NCBI GenBank assembly: GCA_947577075.1
Contig: CANPTW010000007.1
Coordinates: 1 to 64,000, forward strand
DNA from: an uncultured Oscillibacter sp.
GTDB lineage: Bacteria > Bacillota > Clostridia > Oscillospirales > Oscillospiraceae
Reading direction: 5' to 3'
DNA: 64,000 nucleotides
The notes under the pieces were generated by a model. That model saw only the letters and a program-made list of their open reading frames with translations. It had not been told where the DNA came from and did no database searches. The translations under genes were made by a program, and so were the position numbers. Of this stretch, positions 32,800 through 40,085 are shown piece by piece (position 1 is the stretch's first letter; each line of letters starts with the position of its first letter).

Positions 32800-32852
32800 T
32801 TGTAAACCTTTGTGAAAAAATGGTTGACAATTGAACGGATTTGCGCTATGCT
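32800..32852 (+). promoter_or_regulatory. BirA-type operator overlapping the bioY promoter
   Basis: TTGTAAACC (32800-32808) and GGTTGACAA (32822-32830) form the inverted repeat typical of Firmicute BirA boxes. The right half overlaps the -35 TTGACA (32824-32829), which is 17 nt from -10 TATGCT (32847-32852). Biotin-loaded BirA would block this promoter. Confidence 0.8.
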
Positions 32853-32949
32853 CAATTCCAGGAGCCATTGGCGGCGCTTGACGGTGCCGCGTCGAAGAGA
32901 AACCGTAAGATCCTCTTCAACCGCACCGACTATAAAAGGAGGCTGTATT

Positions 32950-33510
32950 ATGTCTGAACAAGCCGCGTCCCGCCTTCGAACCAGGGATATGACGCTGATC
33001 GCGGTGTTTACCGCGCTTACGGCGGTCTGCGCCTGGATTTCCGTTCCGGTGCCTGCGCCGTTTGTGCAGTTTACCATGCAGACGTTCGCCGTTTTCGCGG
33101 CGCTGCTGACCCTGGGGGGAAAGCGGGGAACCTATGTTGTTACGGCTTACCTGCTGCTGGGCGCCGTGGGCGCGCCGGTATTCAGCAATTTCCGGGGGGG
33201 TCTTGGCGTGCTGCTGGGGACCACAGGGGGCTATATTCTGGGATTCTTTTTCACGGCGCTGCTCTATTGGGGGATGACCGGGAAGCTGGGGGAATCCCTG
33301 CCGGTGAAGCTCGCCGCCGGTGTGCTGGGAATGGCGACCTATTATGCCTTTGGGACCGCCTGGTATCTGGCTCTCTACGCCCGTGCGGGAAAACCCATGG
33401 GGGTGCTGGCCGCCTTGGGCTACTGTGTGTTTCCGTTCATCCTTCCGGACCTGATCAAGCTGGCCCTGGCGGTGCTGCTGTCCCGGCGGGTCGGGAAATA
33501 TGTACGATGA
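32950..33510 (+). CDS. bioY: Biotin transporter substrate-binding subunit BioY
   Basis: 186 residues with six membrane helices. Family features are RDMTLIAVFTALTAVCAWIS, VQFTMQTFAVFAALLTLGGK, YLLLGAVGAPVFSNFRGG and GGYILGFF. BioY is the S-component of an ECF-type biotin importer, sometimes working alone. AAAAGGAGG precedes ATG 32950. The BirA-type operator upstream fits control by biotin. No ECF ATPase genes are adjacent. Confidence 0.95.
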   Translation: MSEQAASRLRTRDMTLIAVFTALTAVCAWISVPVPAPFVQFTMQTFAVFAALLTLGGKRGTYVVTAYLLLGAVGAPVFSNFRGGLGVLLGTTGGYILGFFFTALLYWGMTGKLGESLPVKLAAGVLGMATYYAFGTAWYLALYARAGKPMGVLAALGYCVFPFILPDLIKLALAVLLSRRVGKYVR

Positions 33511-33536
33511 TCTTCTCTTTCTTATAGAATCCGCGG

Positions 33537-33570
33537 CAAAAGGCCGGCGCTTTTCAGCGCCGGCCTTTTG
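33537..33570 (+). terminator. Rho-independent terminator after bioY
   Basis: AAAAGGCCGGCGC and GCGCCGGCCTTTT pair around TTTTCA, ending in TTTTG. Confidence 0.85.
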
Positions 33571-33710
33571 CATATACCTGTGTTCCGGACGACAGCCGCG
33601 CCGGAAGTATCGGCTTTCCGGATTCTGCCGCCGCTTCCCTCCCTTCCGGCTTGCCGGGGGAATGCGGGGATGCCCGGCCGACGGCCGCCTTTTGCCTGCC
33701 GTGCGGTTCC

Positions 33711-33741
33711 ATAAATTTTTGGGACAAACCTGGCATAGAGC
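33711..33741 (+). promoter_or_regulatory. Possible sigma-E promoter of the spoIIIA operon
   Basis: ATAAATTT (33711-33718), 15 nt, CATAGAGC (33734-33741), about 50 nt before spoIIIAA. It is similar to sigma-E sites, and spoIIIA is sigma-E-controlled in Bacillus. A second CATAGAGT sits at 33754. Confidence 0.4.
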
Positions 33742-33790
33742 GGGACGGGCCCTCATAGAGTGTAGCAACCAAAGGAAGGGGGAATCGCCC

Positions 33791-34705
33791 TTGCAAAAAA
33801 ACGAGCTTGTTTCCCGCTATGAACAGGCCGCCGCCATCCTGCCCAGCCGTTTGCGTAAGGCGGCGCTGGCCGTCTCCGACGGGGAAAAGGCGGCGGCGGA
33901 GGAGCTGCGCCTCCGGGCGGGGCGGCCTTTGACGGTGCTTCTGCCCGGAGGGGAAGCGGCGCTGGACGCCGAGGTGGAGCCGGAGGAGCTGGAAACCCTG
34001 TGCGACATCGCCACGGAGTTTTCCCGCTATGCCGCGGCGGAAACCATCCGGGAGGGCTTCCTTCCCGTCCGGGGAGGCTTCCGGGTGGGGCTATGCGGCA
34101 CGGCGGTGATGAAGGACGGGATAAACACCAACCTAAAAAACCTCTCCTCGGCGGTGATCCGCATCGCCCGGGAGCGGAGGGGCGTGGCGGAGGGCATCGC
34201 CCCGAAGCTGTTTCAAAACGGAGGCTTCCTCAGCACGCTGATCCTCTCCCCGCCGGGAGGCGGGAAGACGACGCTGCTCCGGGACCTGGTCCGCTGCCTC
34301 TCCGAGGGAGGGCCGGAGCATCCGCCCCAGAGAATTTCCCTCATCGACGAACGGGGAGAGGTGGCGGTGGTCTGCCGGGGAGCGCCGCAGATGGATGTGG
34401 GCCCCCGGACCGACGTGCTGGACGCCTGCCCCAAATCCCTGGGCGTTCCCATCGTTCTTCGGGCGATGAATCCCCAGATTATTGCCGTGGACGAGATCAC
34501 CGTCCGGGAGGACCTGGCGGCCATGAGCCTGGCGACGGGCTGCGGCGTGGGGCTGCTGGCCACCATTCATGCCGCGGACGTGCCGGAGCTGCTGCGAAAG
34601 CCCCTCTACCGGCAATTGCTGGAACAGCAGGTTTTCCGCTTGGCGGTCCGCATCCTGCGGAACGGGGACGGACGGGTCTATGCCCTGGAGGAGCTGCCAT
34701 GCTGA
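33791..34705 (+). CDS. spoIIIAA: Stage III sporulation protein AA (ATPase)
   Basis: 304 residues. A secretion-type ATPase with Walker A SPPGGGKTTLLRD, an ISLIDERGEVAVVCRG block, Walker B IIAVDEIT and TIHAADVPELLRK. It powers the SpoIIIA channel between mother cell and forespore. TTG 33791 is used: GGAAGGGGG lies 8 nt before it and the family N-terminus follows. The open frame upstream crosses the bioY terminator. It overlaps spoIIIAB by 7 nt. Confidence 0.93.
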   Translation: MQKNELVSRYEQAAAILPSRLRKAALAVSDGEKAAAEELRLRAGRPLTVLLPGGEAALDAEVEPEELETLCDIATEFSRYAAAETIREGFLPVRGGFRVGLCGTAVMKDGINTNLKNLSSAVIRIARERRGVAEGIAPKLFQNGGFLSTLILSPPGGGKTTLLRDLVRCLSEGGPEHPPQRISLIDERGEVAVVCRGAPQMDVGPRTDVLDACPKSLGVPIVLRAMNPQIIAVDEITVREDLAAMSLATGCGVGLLATIHAADVPELLRKPLYRQLLEQQVFRLAVRILRNGDGRVYALEELPC

Positions 34706-35196
34706 AGCTGCTGGGGGGCCTGTGCGTCGCCTCCGGCGGCGCCTTGGCCTGGTACCTCCAGCAGGCGGAGCGCCGCCGGAACCGGAGGACGCTGTCCGAT
34801 TTTCAAAGCGCCCTTCAGCGGATGGGGGAGGAGGTCCGCATGACCCGGACGCCCCTGCCGGCGCTGCTGAACGCCCTTGCGGCGGACTGCGGGCCGGAAG
34901 CCGCCGCCTTTTTTTCCGCCGTTTCCAAGGCCGCCGGAGAGGGGGAGGATCTCCCCGGAGTCTGGCGGAGTCTGGCGGAGGCGCTCACGCTGGAGCAGGG
35001 GGCCCGAGCCGCCGTGTCGGCCCTGGCCTGTGACCTGCAGGGCGACGAGGAGAAGGTCTGTAAAGCAATTTCCCATGTCGCCTGTTTATTGGCGAAGCGG
35101 GCGGAGGAGGCGGAACGGAAACGCCCGGAGGAGGAAAAACGGGCGGCCGCGCTGTGGTTTTCCGCCGCGGCCCTGCTGGTGATTTTACTGATTTAG
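34699..35196 (+). CDS. spoIIIAB: Stage III sporulation protein AB
   Basis: 165 residues. An N-terminal helix (MLKLLGGLCVASGGALAW) is followed by a GspF-like cytoplasmic helical domain (RRTLSDFQSALQRMGEEVRM, LACDLQGDEEKVCKAISHVA) and a C-terminal membrane helix (ALWFSAAALLVILLI). It resembles the inner-membrane component of type II secretion and anchors the SpoIIIA machine. It is coupled to spoIIIAA by a 7-nt overlap. Confidence 0.9.
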   Translation: MLKLLGGLCVASGGALAWYLQQAERRRNRRTLSDFQSALQRMGEEVRMTRTPLPALLNALAADCGPEAAAFFSAVSKAAGEGEDLPGVWRSLAEALTLEQGARAAVSALACDLQGDEEKVCKAISHVACLLAKRAEEAERKRPEEEKRAAALWFSAAALLVILLI

Positions 35197-35208
35197 AGGA
35201 CGAGACGC

Positions 35209-35403
35209 ATGGATGTGGATTTGATTTTTAAAATTGCCGCAATCGGCATTTTGGTGGCGGTGCTGAATCAGCTTCTGGTTCGCTCGGGCAGGGAGGAACA
35301 GGCTATGATGACGACGCTGGCGGGCCTGGTGGTGGTCTTGATGATAATGGTCCAGGAGATCAGCGACCTCTTTACCCTCATCAAGACCCTTTTCGACTTT
35401 TAA
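35209..35403 (+). CDS. spoIIIAC: Stage III sporulation protein AC
   Basis: 64 residues, two membrane helices (IFKIAAIGILVAVLNQLLV and MMTTLAGLVVVLMIMVQEIS), the invariant size and shape of SpoIIIAC. A channel-associated membrane subunit. It starts 12 nt after spoIIIAB. Confidence 0.95.
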   Translation: MDVDLIFKIAAIGILVAVLNQLLVRSGREEQAMMTTLAGLVVVLMIMVQEISDLFTLIKTLFDF

Positions 35404-35405
35404 CC

Positions 35406-35795
35406 GTGGAGCTGTCCGTTCAGGCGGCGGTGCTGTGCATCACCGCGGCCCTGCTGGCGCTGGTGGTGCGGCGGGGGAGCCCCGAGTCGGCCCTGCTGCT
35501 GACGCTGGGGGCCGCGGCGGCGGTGCTCCTCTCCCTGGCCGGGAGCCTGAAGCTGCTTATGGACTTCCTGGGCCGGCTGGTGGAGGAGAGCGGCCTGTCG
35601 CGGGAGCTCTTCATTCCCCTTTATAAAACGGTCGGCATCGCCCTGGTGGTGAAGCTGGGCGGCAGCCTCTGCCGGGACGCCGGGGAGTCGGCCCTGTCTT
35701 CGGTGGTGGAAACGGCGGGGGCGGTCTGCGCGCTGGTCGCCGCTCTGCCGCTGCTGCGGGCGGTGCTGGCGCTGCTGCTGGAGCTGATGCGATGA
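35406..35795 (+). CDS. spoIIIAD: Stage III sporulation protein AD (GTG start)
   Basis: 129 residues, four membrane helices, with SGLSRELFIPLYKTVGIALV and CRDAGESALSSVVETAGAV, the signature of SpoIIIAD. GTG 35406 lies 2 nt after the spoIIIAC stop with no clear ribosome-binding site, so it depends on coupling. Its stop overlaps the next start (ATGA). Confidence 0.93.
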   Translation: MELSVQAAVLCITAALLALVVRRGSPESALLLTLGAAAAVLLSLAGSLKLLMDFLGRLVEESGLSRELFIPLYKTVGIALVVKLGGSLCRDAGESALSSVVETAGAVCALVAALPLLRAVLALLLELMR

Positions 35796-36871
35796 GACAA
35801 TGGATCTGTTTTCTGTTCTTCCTCCTGGTCCTGACGGCGGACGCCCGGGCGGCGGAGCTGCCCCGGGAGCTGACGGAGGCCGCGCCGGAGGCGGCGGAGG
35901 ACCTTTTGGAGATCGGCGGCCTCTCCGGTCCGGAGGGCTTCTCCCAGGGCGTGGCGGGCATCGCGGAGCGCCTGGCGGCGGAGGTTCGGGGGGTTCTGCG
36001 CCAGCGCCTCCGGGGGGCGGCGTCCATCCTGCTGGTGGCGGTGGCCTGCGGCGCGGTGGAGGGCTTCTCCCATGGGACCGGAGAGGGGAAAACCGCCGTG
36101 TTTCTCCCCATGGCCGGGGCCCTGGCGGTGACCCTGCTGACGGCGGGAAGCCTGGAGGACCTGATCGGCCTGGGGGCGGAGACCATCCGGGAGCTGAATC
36201 TCTTCTCCAAGGCCCTGCTGCCCACTCTGGCGGCGGCGACGGCGGCCTCCGGCGCGGTGAGCACCGCCACCTTTCAGCAGGTGACCACCGTCTTTCTGGC
36301 GGACCTTCTGATGGAGCTCATGGACGGGCTGCTGATTCCCCTGGTGTATCTGTACATCGGGGCCCTGGCCGCCGGGGCGTGCCTCCCGGAAAACCGGCTG
36401 GGGGCCATTGCCGAGGCGCTGAAAAAGATCATCACCTGGATTCTGACCTCGTCCTTGCTGCTGTTTACCGTCTACCTCTCCACCGTGCGGGTGGTGGCGG
36501 GGGCCGCCGACGGAGCGGCGGTGAAGGTGGCCAAGGCCGCCATCTCCGGGGCGGTGCCGGTGGTGGGCGGCATCATCGCCGAGGCGTCGGAAACGGTGCT
36601 GGCCGGGGCGGGGATGCTGAAAAACACCATCGGCGTGTTTGGGATGCTGGCGATCCTGGCGGCCTGCGCCTACCCGTTTTTGCAGCTGGGAGTTCAGTAT
36701 CTGCTGTACAAGCTGTCCGCCTTTCTGGCGGCGGCGGTGGGGGCGCCGGGACTCTGCAAGCTGATCGACGGCCTGGGGGGCGCCTTCGGCCTGGTCCTGG
36801 GCATGACGGGGAGCTGCGCCCTGCTGCTGCTGGTTTCGGTCCTCAGCTCCGTGGCGGCGGTGACGCCATGA
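35792..36871 (+). CDS. spoIIIAE: Stage III sporulation protein AE
   Basis: 359 residues. An N-terminal signal-like helix is followed by LRQRLRGAASILLVAVACGA, LNLFSKALLPTLAAATAASG, STATFQQVTTVFLADLL and several more membrane helices, as in SpoIIIAE, a polytopic channel component. It is joined to its neighbours by 4-nt overlaps at both ends. Confidence 0.93.
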   Translation: MRQWICFLFFLLVLTADARAAELPRELTEAAPEAAEDLLEIGGLSGPEGFSQGVAGIAERLAAEVRGVLRQRLRGAASILLVAVACGAVEGFSHGTGEGKTAVFLPMAGALAVTLLTAGSLEDLIGLGAETIRELNLFSKALLPTLAAATAASGAVSTATFQQVTTVFLADLLMELMDGLLIPLVYLYIGALAAGACLPENRLGAIAEALKKIITWILTSSLLLFTVYLSTVRVVAGAADGAAVKVAKAAISGAVPVVGGIIAEASETVLAGAGMLKNTIGVFGMLAILAACAYPFLQLGVQYLLYKLSAFLAAAVGAPGLCKLIDGLGGAFGLVLGMTGSCALLLLVSVLSSVAAVTP

Positions 36872-37344
36872 TCGGGGCGGTGCGGGGCTGGCTCACCTCC
36901 ATTGCGGCGGTGACGCTGATGCTGACCGTGGTCCAGACCCTGGTCCCGGAGGGAACCGTCCGCAGGATCACCGGCTTTACCGGGGGGCTGCTGCTGCTGG
37001 CGGCGCTGCTTCAGCCGGTGCTTCGGACGGACCTGGAGCGGCTGCGGCTGGACTTTTCCGATTATCGCGCAGCCATCGAGGAGCGGGCGGAGGAGCTGGA
37101 CGCCGGCGGAAAAGAAGAGCTGGCGGCAATCATAGCCGGGCGGACTGCGGCATATATATCGGACAAAGCGGACGCGCTGGGTCTTGCGGTGACGGTCCGG
37201 GTGCAGACGGAGCCGGAGGAGGGAATTCCCATCCCGGTTTCGGCGGAGCTGACAGGGCCCTATTCCCGGGAGCTGGCGGACTGGATTGCGGGGGAGCTTG
37301 GAATTCCGGCGGAGAGGCAGGTTTGGCATGAAGGAAAAAACTAA
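36868..37344 (+). CDS. spoIIIAF: Stage III sporulation protein AF
   Basis: 158 residues. Two N-terminal membrane helices (GWLTSIAAVTLMLTVVQTLV and ITGFTGGLLLLAALLQPVL) precede a ring-forming soluble domain (AAIIAGRTAAYISDKADALG, VTVRVQTEPEEGIPIPVSAE). It shares ATGA with spoIIIAE and overlaps spoIIIAG by 17 nt. Confidence 0.9.
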   Translation: MIGAVRGWLTSIAAVTLMLTVVQTLVPEGTVRRITGFTGGLLLLAALLQPVLRTDLERLRLDFSDYRAAIEERAEELDAGGKEELAAIIAGRTAAYISDKADALGLAVTVRVQTEPEEGIPIPVSAELTGPYSRELADWIAGELGIPAERQVWHEGKN

Positions 37345-37840
37345 AGGAGTGCAAAAGATATGGGACAGGTACAAGTATGCGGCTCTGGTGGCGCTGATCG
37401 GCGCGGGACTGCTGCTGTGGCCGGGCCTTGGGGCGCCGGAGGCGCCGCCCCGGCGGGAGGACCGGAGCGGGGAGAGCGCCCGGGACGTCCGGCAGGAGAT
37501 GGAAGAGATTCTGGGGACGATCAGCGGCGTGGGCCAGGTGAAGGTGATGCTGACGGTGGACTCCGACGGGGAGCGCCAGCTGGCGCAGGACACGCAGCTC
37601 AGCTACAGCGGGGACACCGCCGCTCCGGAGGACTATTCCCGGAAATCGGAGACGGTGCTGGTGGACGCTTCCGGGGGAGACGAGGCGGTGGTGGTGCGGA
37701 CGACGTATCCCACCTATCGGGGAGCGCTGGTGGTCTGCCAGGGCGGCGGAAGGGCGGAGGTGCGCCTGGCGGTGACGGAGGCGGTGGCCGCCCTCACCGG
37801 GCTTTCCACCGACCGGGTCACGGTGGCAGAATGGCAGTAA
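37328..37840 (+). CDS. spoIIIAG: Stage III sporulation protein AG
   Basis: 170 residues. One membrane helix (YKYAALVALIGAGLLLW) is followed by the ring-building motif ILGTISGVGQVKVMLTVDSD, a beta-triangle insert and VRLAVTEAVAALTGLSTDRV. SpoIIIAG forms the large ring of the feeding-tube channel in the intermembrane space. The start inside spoIIIAF follows a weak GGAGAGG. Confidence 0.92.
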   Translation: MKEKTKGVQKIWDRYKYAALVALIGAGLLLWPGLGAPEAPPRREDRSGESARDVRQEMEEILGTISGVGQVKVMLTVDSDGERQLAQDTQLSYSGDTAAPEDYSRKSETVLVDASGGDEAVVVRTTYPTYRGALVVCQGGGRAEVRLAVTEAVAALTGLSTDRVTVAEWQ

Positions 37841-37863
37841 TTATTTGGAGGAGGAACGGGTCT

Positions 37864-38472
37864 ATGAGTGCAAGATGGAAGCGGAACGCAGTGGTGGCGG
37901 TCATGGCGGTGCTGGTCTGCTCGGCGGTGGCGCTGAACTGGATGTACACCGGCCGGGAGGTGCAGGAGGCCTCCGGCAAGCTGCTGGGAGAGGCCACCCT
38001 GGTTTCCAAGCAGGAGACGGAGGGACAGGAGCCCGCGGGTTCCTCCTCCGGAGAGCCGGCGCCCGGCCGGGCGGAGGACGCCGCCGCCCCGGCGGACGAG
38101 GGGACGGTCTACACCGGCTCGGACTACTTCGCCTCCGCGCGGCTCACCCGGCAGCAGGCCCGGGACAACGCCATCTCCCTTCTGCAGGAGGCGGCGGACC
38201 AGGAGAACGCGGACCAGGCCGTGGCCAACGAGGCCTCCGAGGGCATTCAGGTTCTGGCGTCCTATACGCTGAAGGAGGCCCAGATCGAAAACCTGGTCAC
38301 CGCCAAGGGCTATACGGACTGCGTGGCCTTTATGGGGGACGAGAGCGTCAGCGTGGTGGTGTCCACCAAGAGCGGGGAGCTGACCGCCGAGGACGTGGCG
38401 AAGATCACGGACATCACCATAACGGAAACCGGACTCCCGGCGGACGGCATCAAGATTATGGCGGCAAATTAG
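37864..38472 (+). CDS. spoIIIAH: Stage III sporulation protein AH
   Basis: 202 residues. An N-terminal membrane helix (NAVVAVMAVLVCSAVALNWM), an acidic Pro-rich linker, then the EscJ-like domain (ARLTRQQARDNAISLLQEAA, IENLVTAKGYTDCVAFMGD, VAKITDITITETGL). SpoIIIAH in the mother-cell membrane binds SpoIIQ from the forespore. GGAGGAGG precedes ATG 37864. Last gene of the operon. Confidence 0.93.
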   Translation: MSARWKRNAVVAVMAVLVCSAVALNWMYTGREVQEASGKLLGEATLVSKQETEGQEPAGSSSGEPAPGRAEDAAAPADEGTVYTGSDYFASARLTRQQARDNAISLLQEAADQENADQAVANEASEGIQVLASYTLKEAQIENLVTAKGYTDCVAFMGDESVSVVVSTKSGELTAEDVAKITDITITETGLPADGIKIMAAN

Positions 38473-38584
38473 TGGTTGTAATTTCCGGCGGGTTATGATA
38501 AAATACAAACGCATGATTTCAGAACGAAAACCCGCTGTGGAATGGCGTCCATTTCACAAAGGAAGGAATAAGGAGAGGTACAGC

Positions 38585-38962
38585 ATGGCCGAGAGCAAGG
38601 AATACATGACCCTGCCGGAGGAAAACGGCAGCATCAACATCTCGGAGGAGGTCATCGCCGCCATCGCCGTGGGGGCGGTCCGGGAGGTGGAGGGCGTCTC
38701 CGGTATGATGACCAACCTGGGAAGCAGCGTCAGCGACCTGGTGAACAACCGGAAAAACGCCCAGAAGGGCGTCCGGGGCGTGAAGATCGACATGACCGGC
38801 GCGGCGCTGGTTCTGGACCTGTATCTGACCGTCCGGTACGGCAATCCCATTCCCGAGGTTGCGGGGAACGCCCAGAAGGCCGTGTCCAGCGCCGTGGAGG
38901 CGATGACCGGCTGCGCCGTGGAGGCGGTGAACATCCATGTGGGCGGCGTGACCCTGAACTGA
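38585..38962 (+). CDS. Asp23/Gls24-family protein
   Basis: 125 residues with the Asp23 fold: ISEEVIAAIAVGAVREVEGV, GVRGVKIDMTGAALVLDLYL, VRYGNPIPEVAGNAQKAVSS and EAVNIHVGGV. The position before nusB matches YqhY of Bacillus, where an Asp23 protein sits next to fatty-acid genes and nusB and influences lipid synthesis. AAGGAGAGG precedes ATG 38585. Confidence 0.92.
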   Translation: MAESKEYMTLPEENGSINISEEVIAAIAVGAVREVEGVSGMMTNLGSSVSDLVNNRKNAQKGVRGVKIDMTGAALVLDLYLTVRYGNPIPEVAGNAQKAVSSAVEAMTGCAVEAVNIHVGGVTLN

Positions 38963-38994
38963 GCGCCGGAACGAACGATAAAGGACGTAAGACT

Positions 38995-39444
38995 ATGGTA
39001 CGGAACACCGCCCGGGAGATCGCCATCCATCTCTCGTATGAACTGAGCTTTACCGACAAGCCTGTGGAAGCGCTGCTGGACCAGCGGCTGACGGCCGAGG
39101 CCTTTGCCGGGCTGGCGGAGGAGGACGCCGTTTATCAGGAGGCCCCCAACGCCAAGCAGGCGGATTATATCCGCCGCCTGGTCCGGGGCGTGGAGGAGCA
39201 CGGCGCGGAGCTGGACGGCTATATTGCCAAGTACGCCAAGGGCTGGAGCTTTTCCCGCATTCCCCTGGTGGCCTCCGCCGTTATGCGGGTGGCCATGTAC
39301 GAGGTCATGTATATGCCAGACGTTCCCAACGCCGCCGCCATCAACGAGGCGGTGGAAATCGCCAAGAAGTACGAAACGCCGGAGACGGTGAAATTCATCA
39401 ACGGCATTTTGGGCAGCTTCTCCAGGCAGGAGCTCTCCGAATAA
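38995..39444 (+). CDS. nusB: Transcription antitermination factor NusB
   Basis: 149 residues: AREIAIHLSYELSFTDKP, DYIRRLVRGVEEHGAELDGY, RIPLVASAVMRVAMYEVMYM, NEAVEIAKKYETPETVKFIN and GILGSF. NusB binds boxA with NusE for rRNA antitermination. The middle includes a slightly expanded acidic segment (GLAEEDAVYQEAPNAKQ). A terminator follows. Confidence 0.93.
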   Translation: MVRNTAREIAIHLSYELSFTDKPVEALLDQRLTAEAFAGLAEEDAVYQEAPNAKQADYIRRLVRGVEEHGAELDGYIAKYAKGWSFSRIPLVASAVMRVAMYEVMYMPDVPNAAAINEAVEIAKKYETPETVKFINGILGSFSRQELSE

Positions 39445-39494
39445 AAAACAGCAGAGCGGACATGGAGGAAAACCATGTCCGGCTCTGCTTTTTC
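39444..39494. terminator. Terminator between nusB and the convergent small gene
   Basis: AGCAGAGC-GGACATGG pairs with CCATGTCC-GGCTCTGCT, preceded by AAAAAA and followed by TTTTT, so it works in both directions. Confidence 0.85.
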
Positions 39495-39514
39495 CCGTGG
39501 GGCGGATAAAGTCC

Positions 39515-39781
39515 TCAGCCAGTCTGCCGGGCCGCGTTTTTCCTGACGGAAACCGGAAGCGGCCGCCTGGGCGGCAGGGGGGTCAGGCCCTCGCTGGTGC
39601 GGAAGCCCAGAAGGAAGGCCTGAACGGCCGTGAAGGTCAGCGCCCGGTCCAGGCTGTTGTGGGCGGCGGGGACCAGCTCCTCCCGCACCAGGTCGAAGTC
39701 AAATTCATAGCTGTCCTTTTCCACAGCGTCAAGCTGGGGCCGGATGTAGTTGGCGTGAAGCCAGAGCAGGAAGTCAGACAT
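39515..39781 (-). CDS. Small unknown protein divergent from an XRE regulator
   Basis: 88 residues beginning MSDFLLWLHANYIRPQLDAV. The middle is acidic (FDFDLVREELVPAAHNSLDR), with AVQAFLLGFRTSEGL, and the tail is basic and Pro-rich. There is no signal peptide or membrane helix. AAAGGACGG precedes ATG 39781. Its promoter (TTGACA 39866-39861, 17 nt, TATCCT 39843-39838 on the minus strand) is overlapped by one of two operators likely bound by the divergent regulator. Function unknown. Confidence 0.65.
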   Translation of the reverse strand: MSDFLLWLHANYIRPQLDAVEKDSYEFDFDLVREELVPAAHNSLDRALTFTAVQAFLLGFRTSEGLTPLPPRRPLPVSVRKNAARQTG

Positions 39782-39814
39782 TGTGCGTACCGTCCTTTCA
39801 TCAAGTGCGAGAAA

Positions 39815-39866
39815 CATGAAATGGATTTCGTGTTTTTAGGATAGCATGAAACGCATTTCGTGTCAA
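39815..39866. promoter_or_regulatory. Twin operators in the XRE divergent promoter region
   Basis: Two 18-bp near-palindromes, CATGAAATGGATTTCGTG (39815-39832) and CATGAAACGCATTTCGTG (39845-39862), lie 30 bp apart. The second fills the spacer and touches the -35 of the minus-strand promoter. The first is just downstream of its -10. Confidence 0.8.
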
Positions 39867-39875
39867 GGAGTTTTT

Positions 39876-40082
39876 ATGGAATTTTCGGAGAGATTGCGTA
39901 CGCTGCGGGCCGAGTGTAAGGAAACACAGGTGCAGGTGGCGGCGGCAATCGGAATGACATCCCGGCAGTATCAGGGCCTTGAGGGCGGGACCAGCGTGCC
40001 AAACTTTTATAATCTCTGCGCCCTGGCCGACCACTTCGGCGTGAGCCTGGATTACCTGGCGGGGCGCTCCGACGAGAGGTAG
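39876..40082 (+). CDS. XRE-family transcriptional regulator
   Basis: 68 residues, essentially one Cro/CI helix-turn-helix: FSERLRTLRAECKETQVQVA, AIGMTSRQYQGLEGG, then VPNFYNLCALADHFGVSLDY. AAGGAG precedes ATG 39876. It probably binds the twin operators in its own upstream region and represses both itself and the divergent small gene. The stop is 3 nt before xseA, so readthrough into xseA is possible. Confidence 0.9.
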   Translation: MEFSERLRTLRAECKETQVQVAAAIGMTSRQYQGLEGGTSVPNFYNLCALADHFGVSLDYLAGRSDER

Positions 40083-40085
40083 CCT

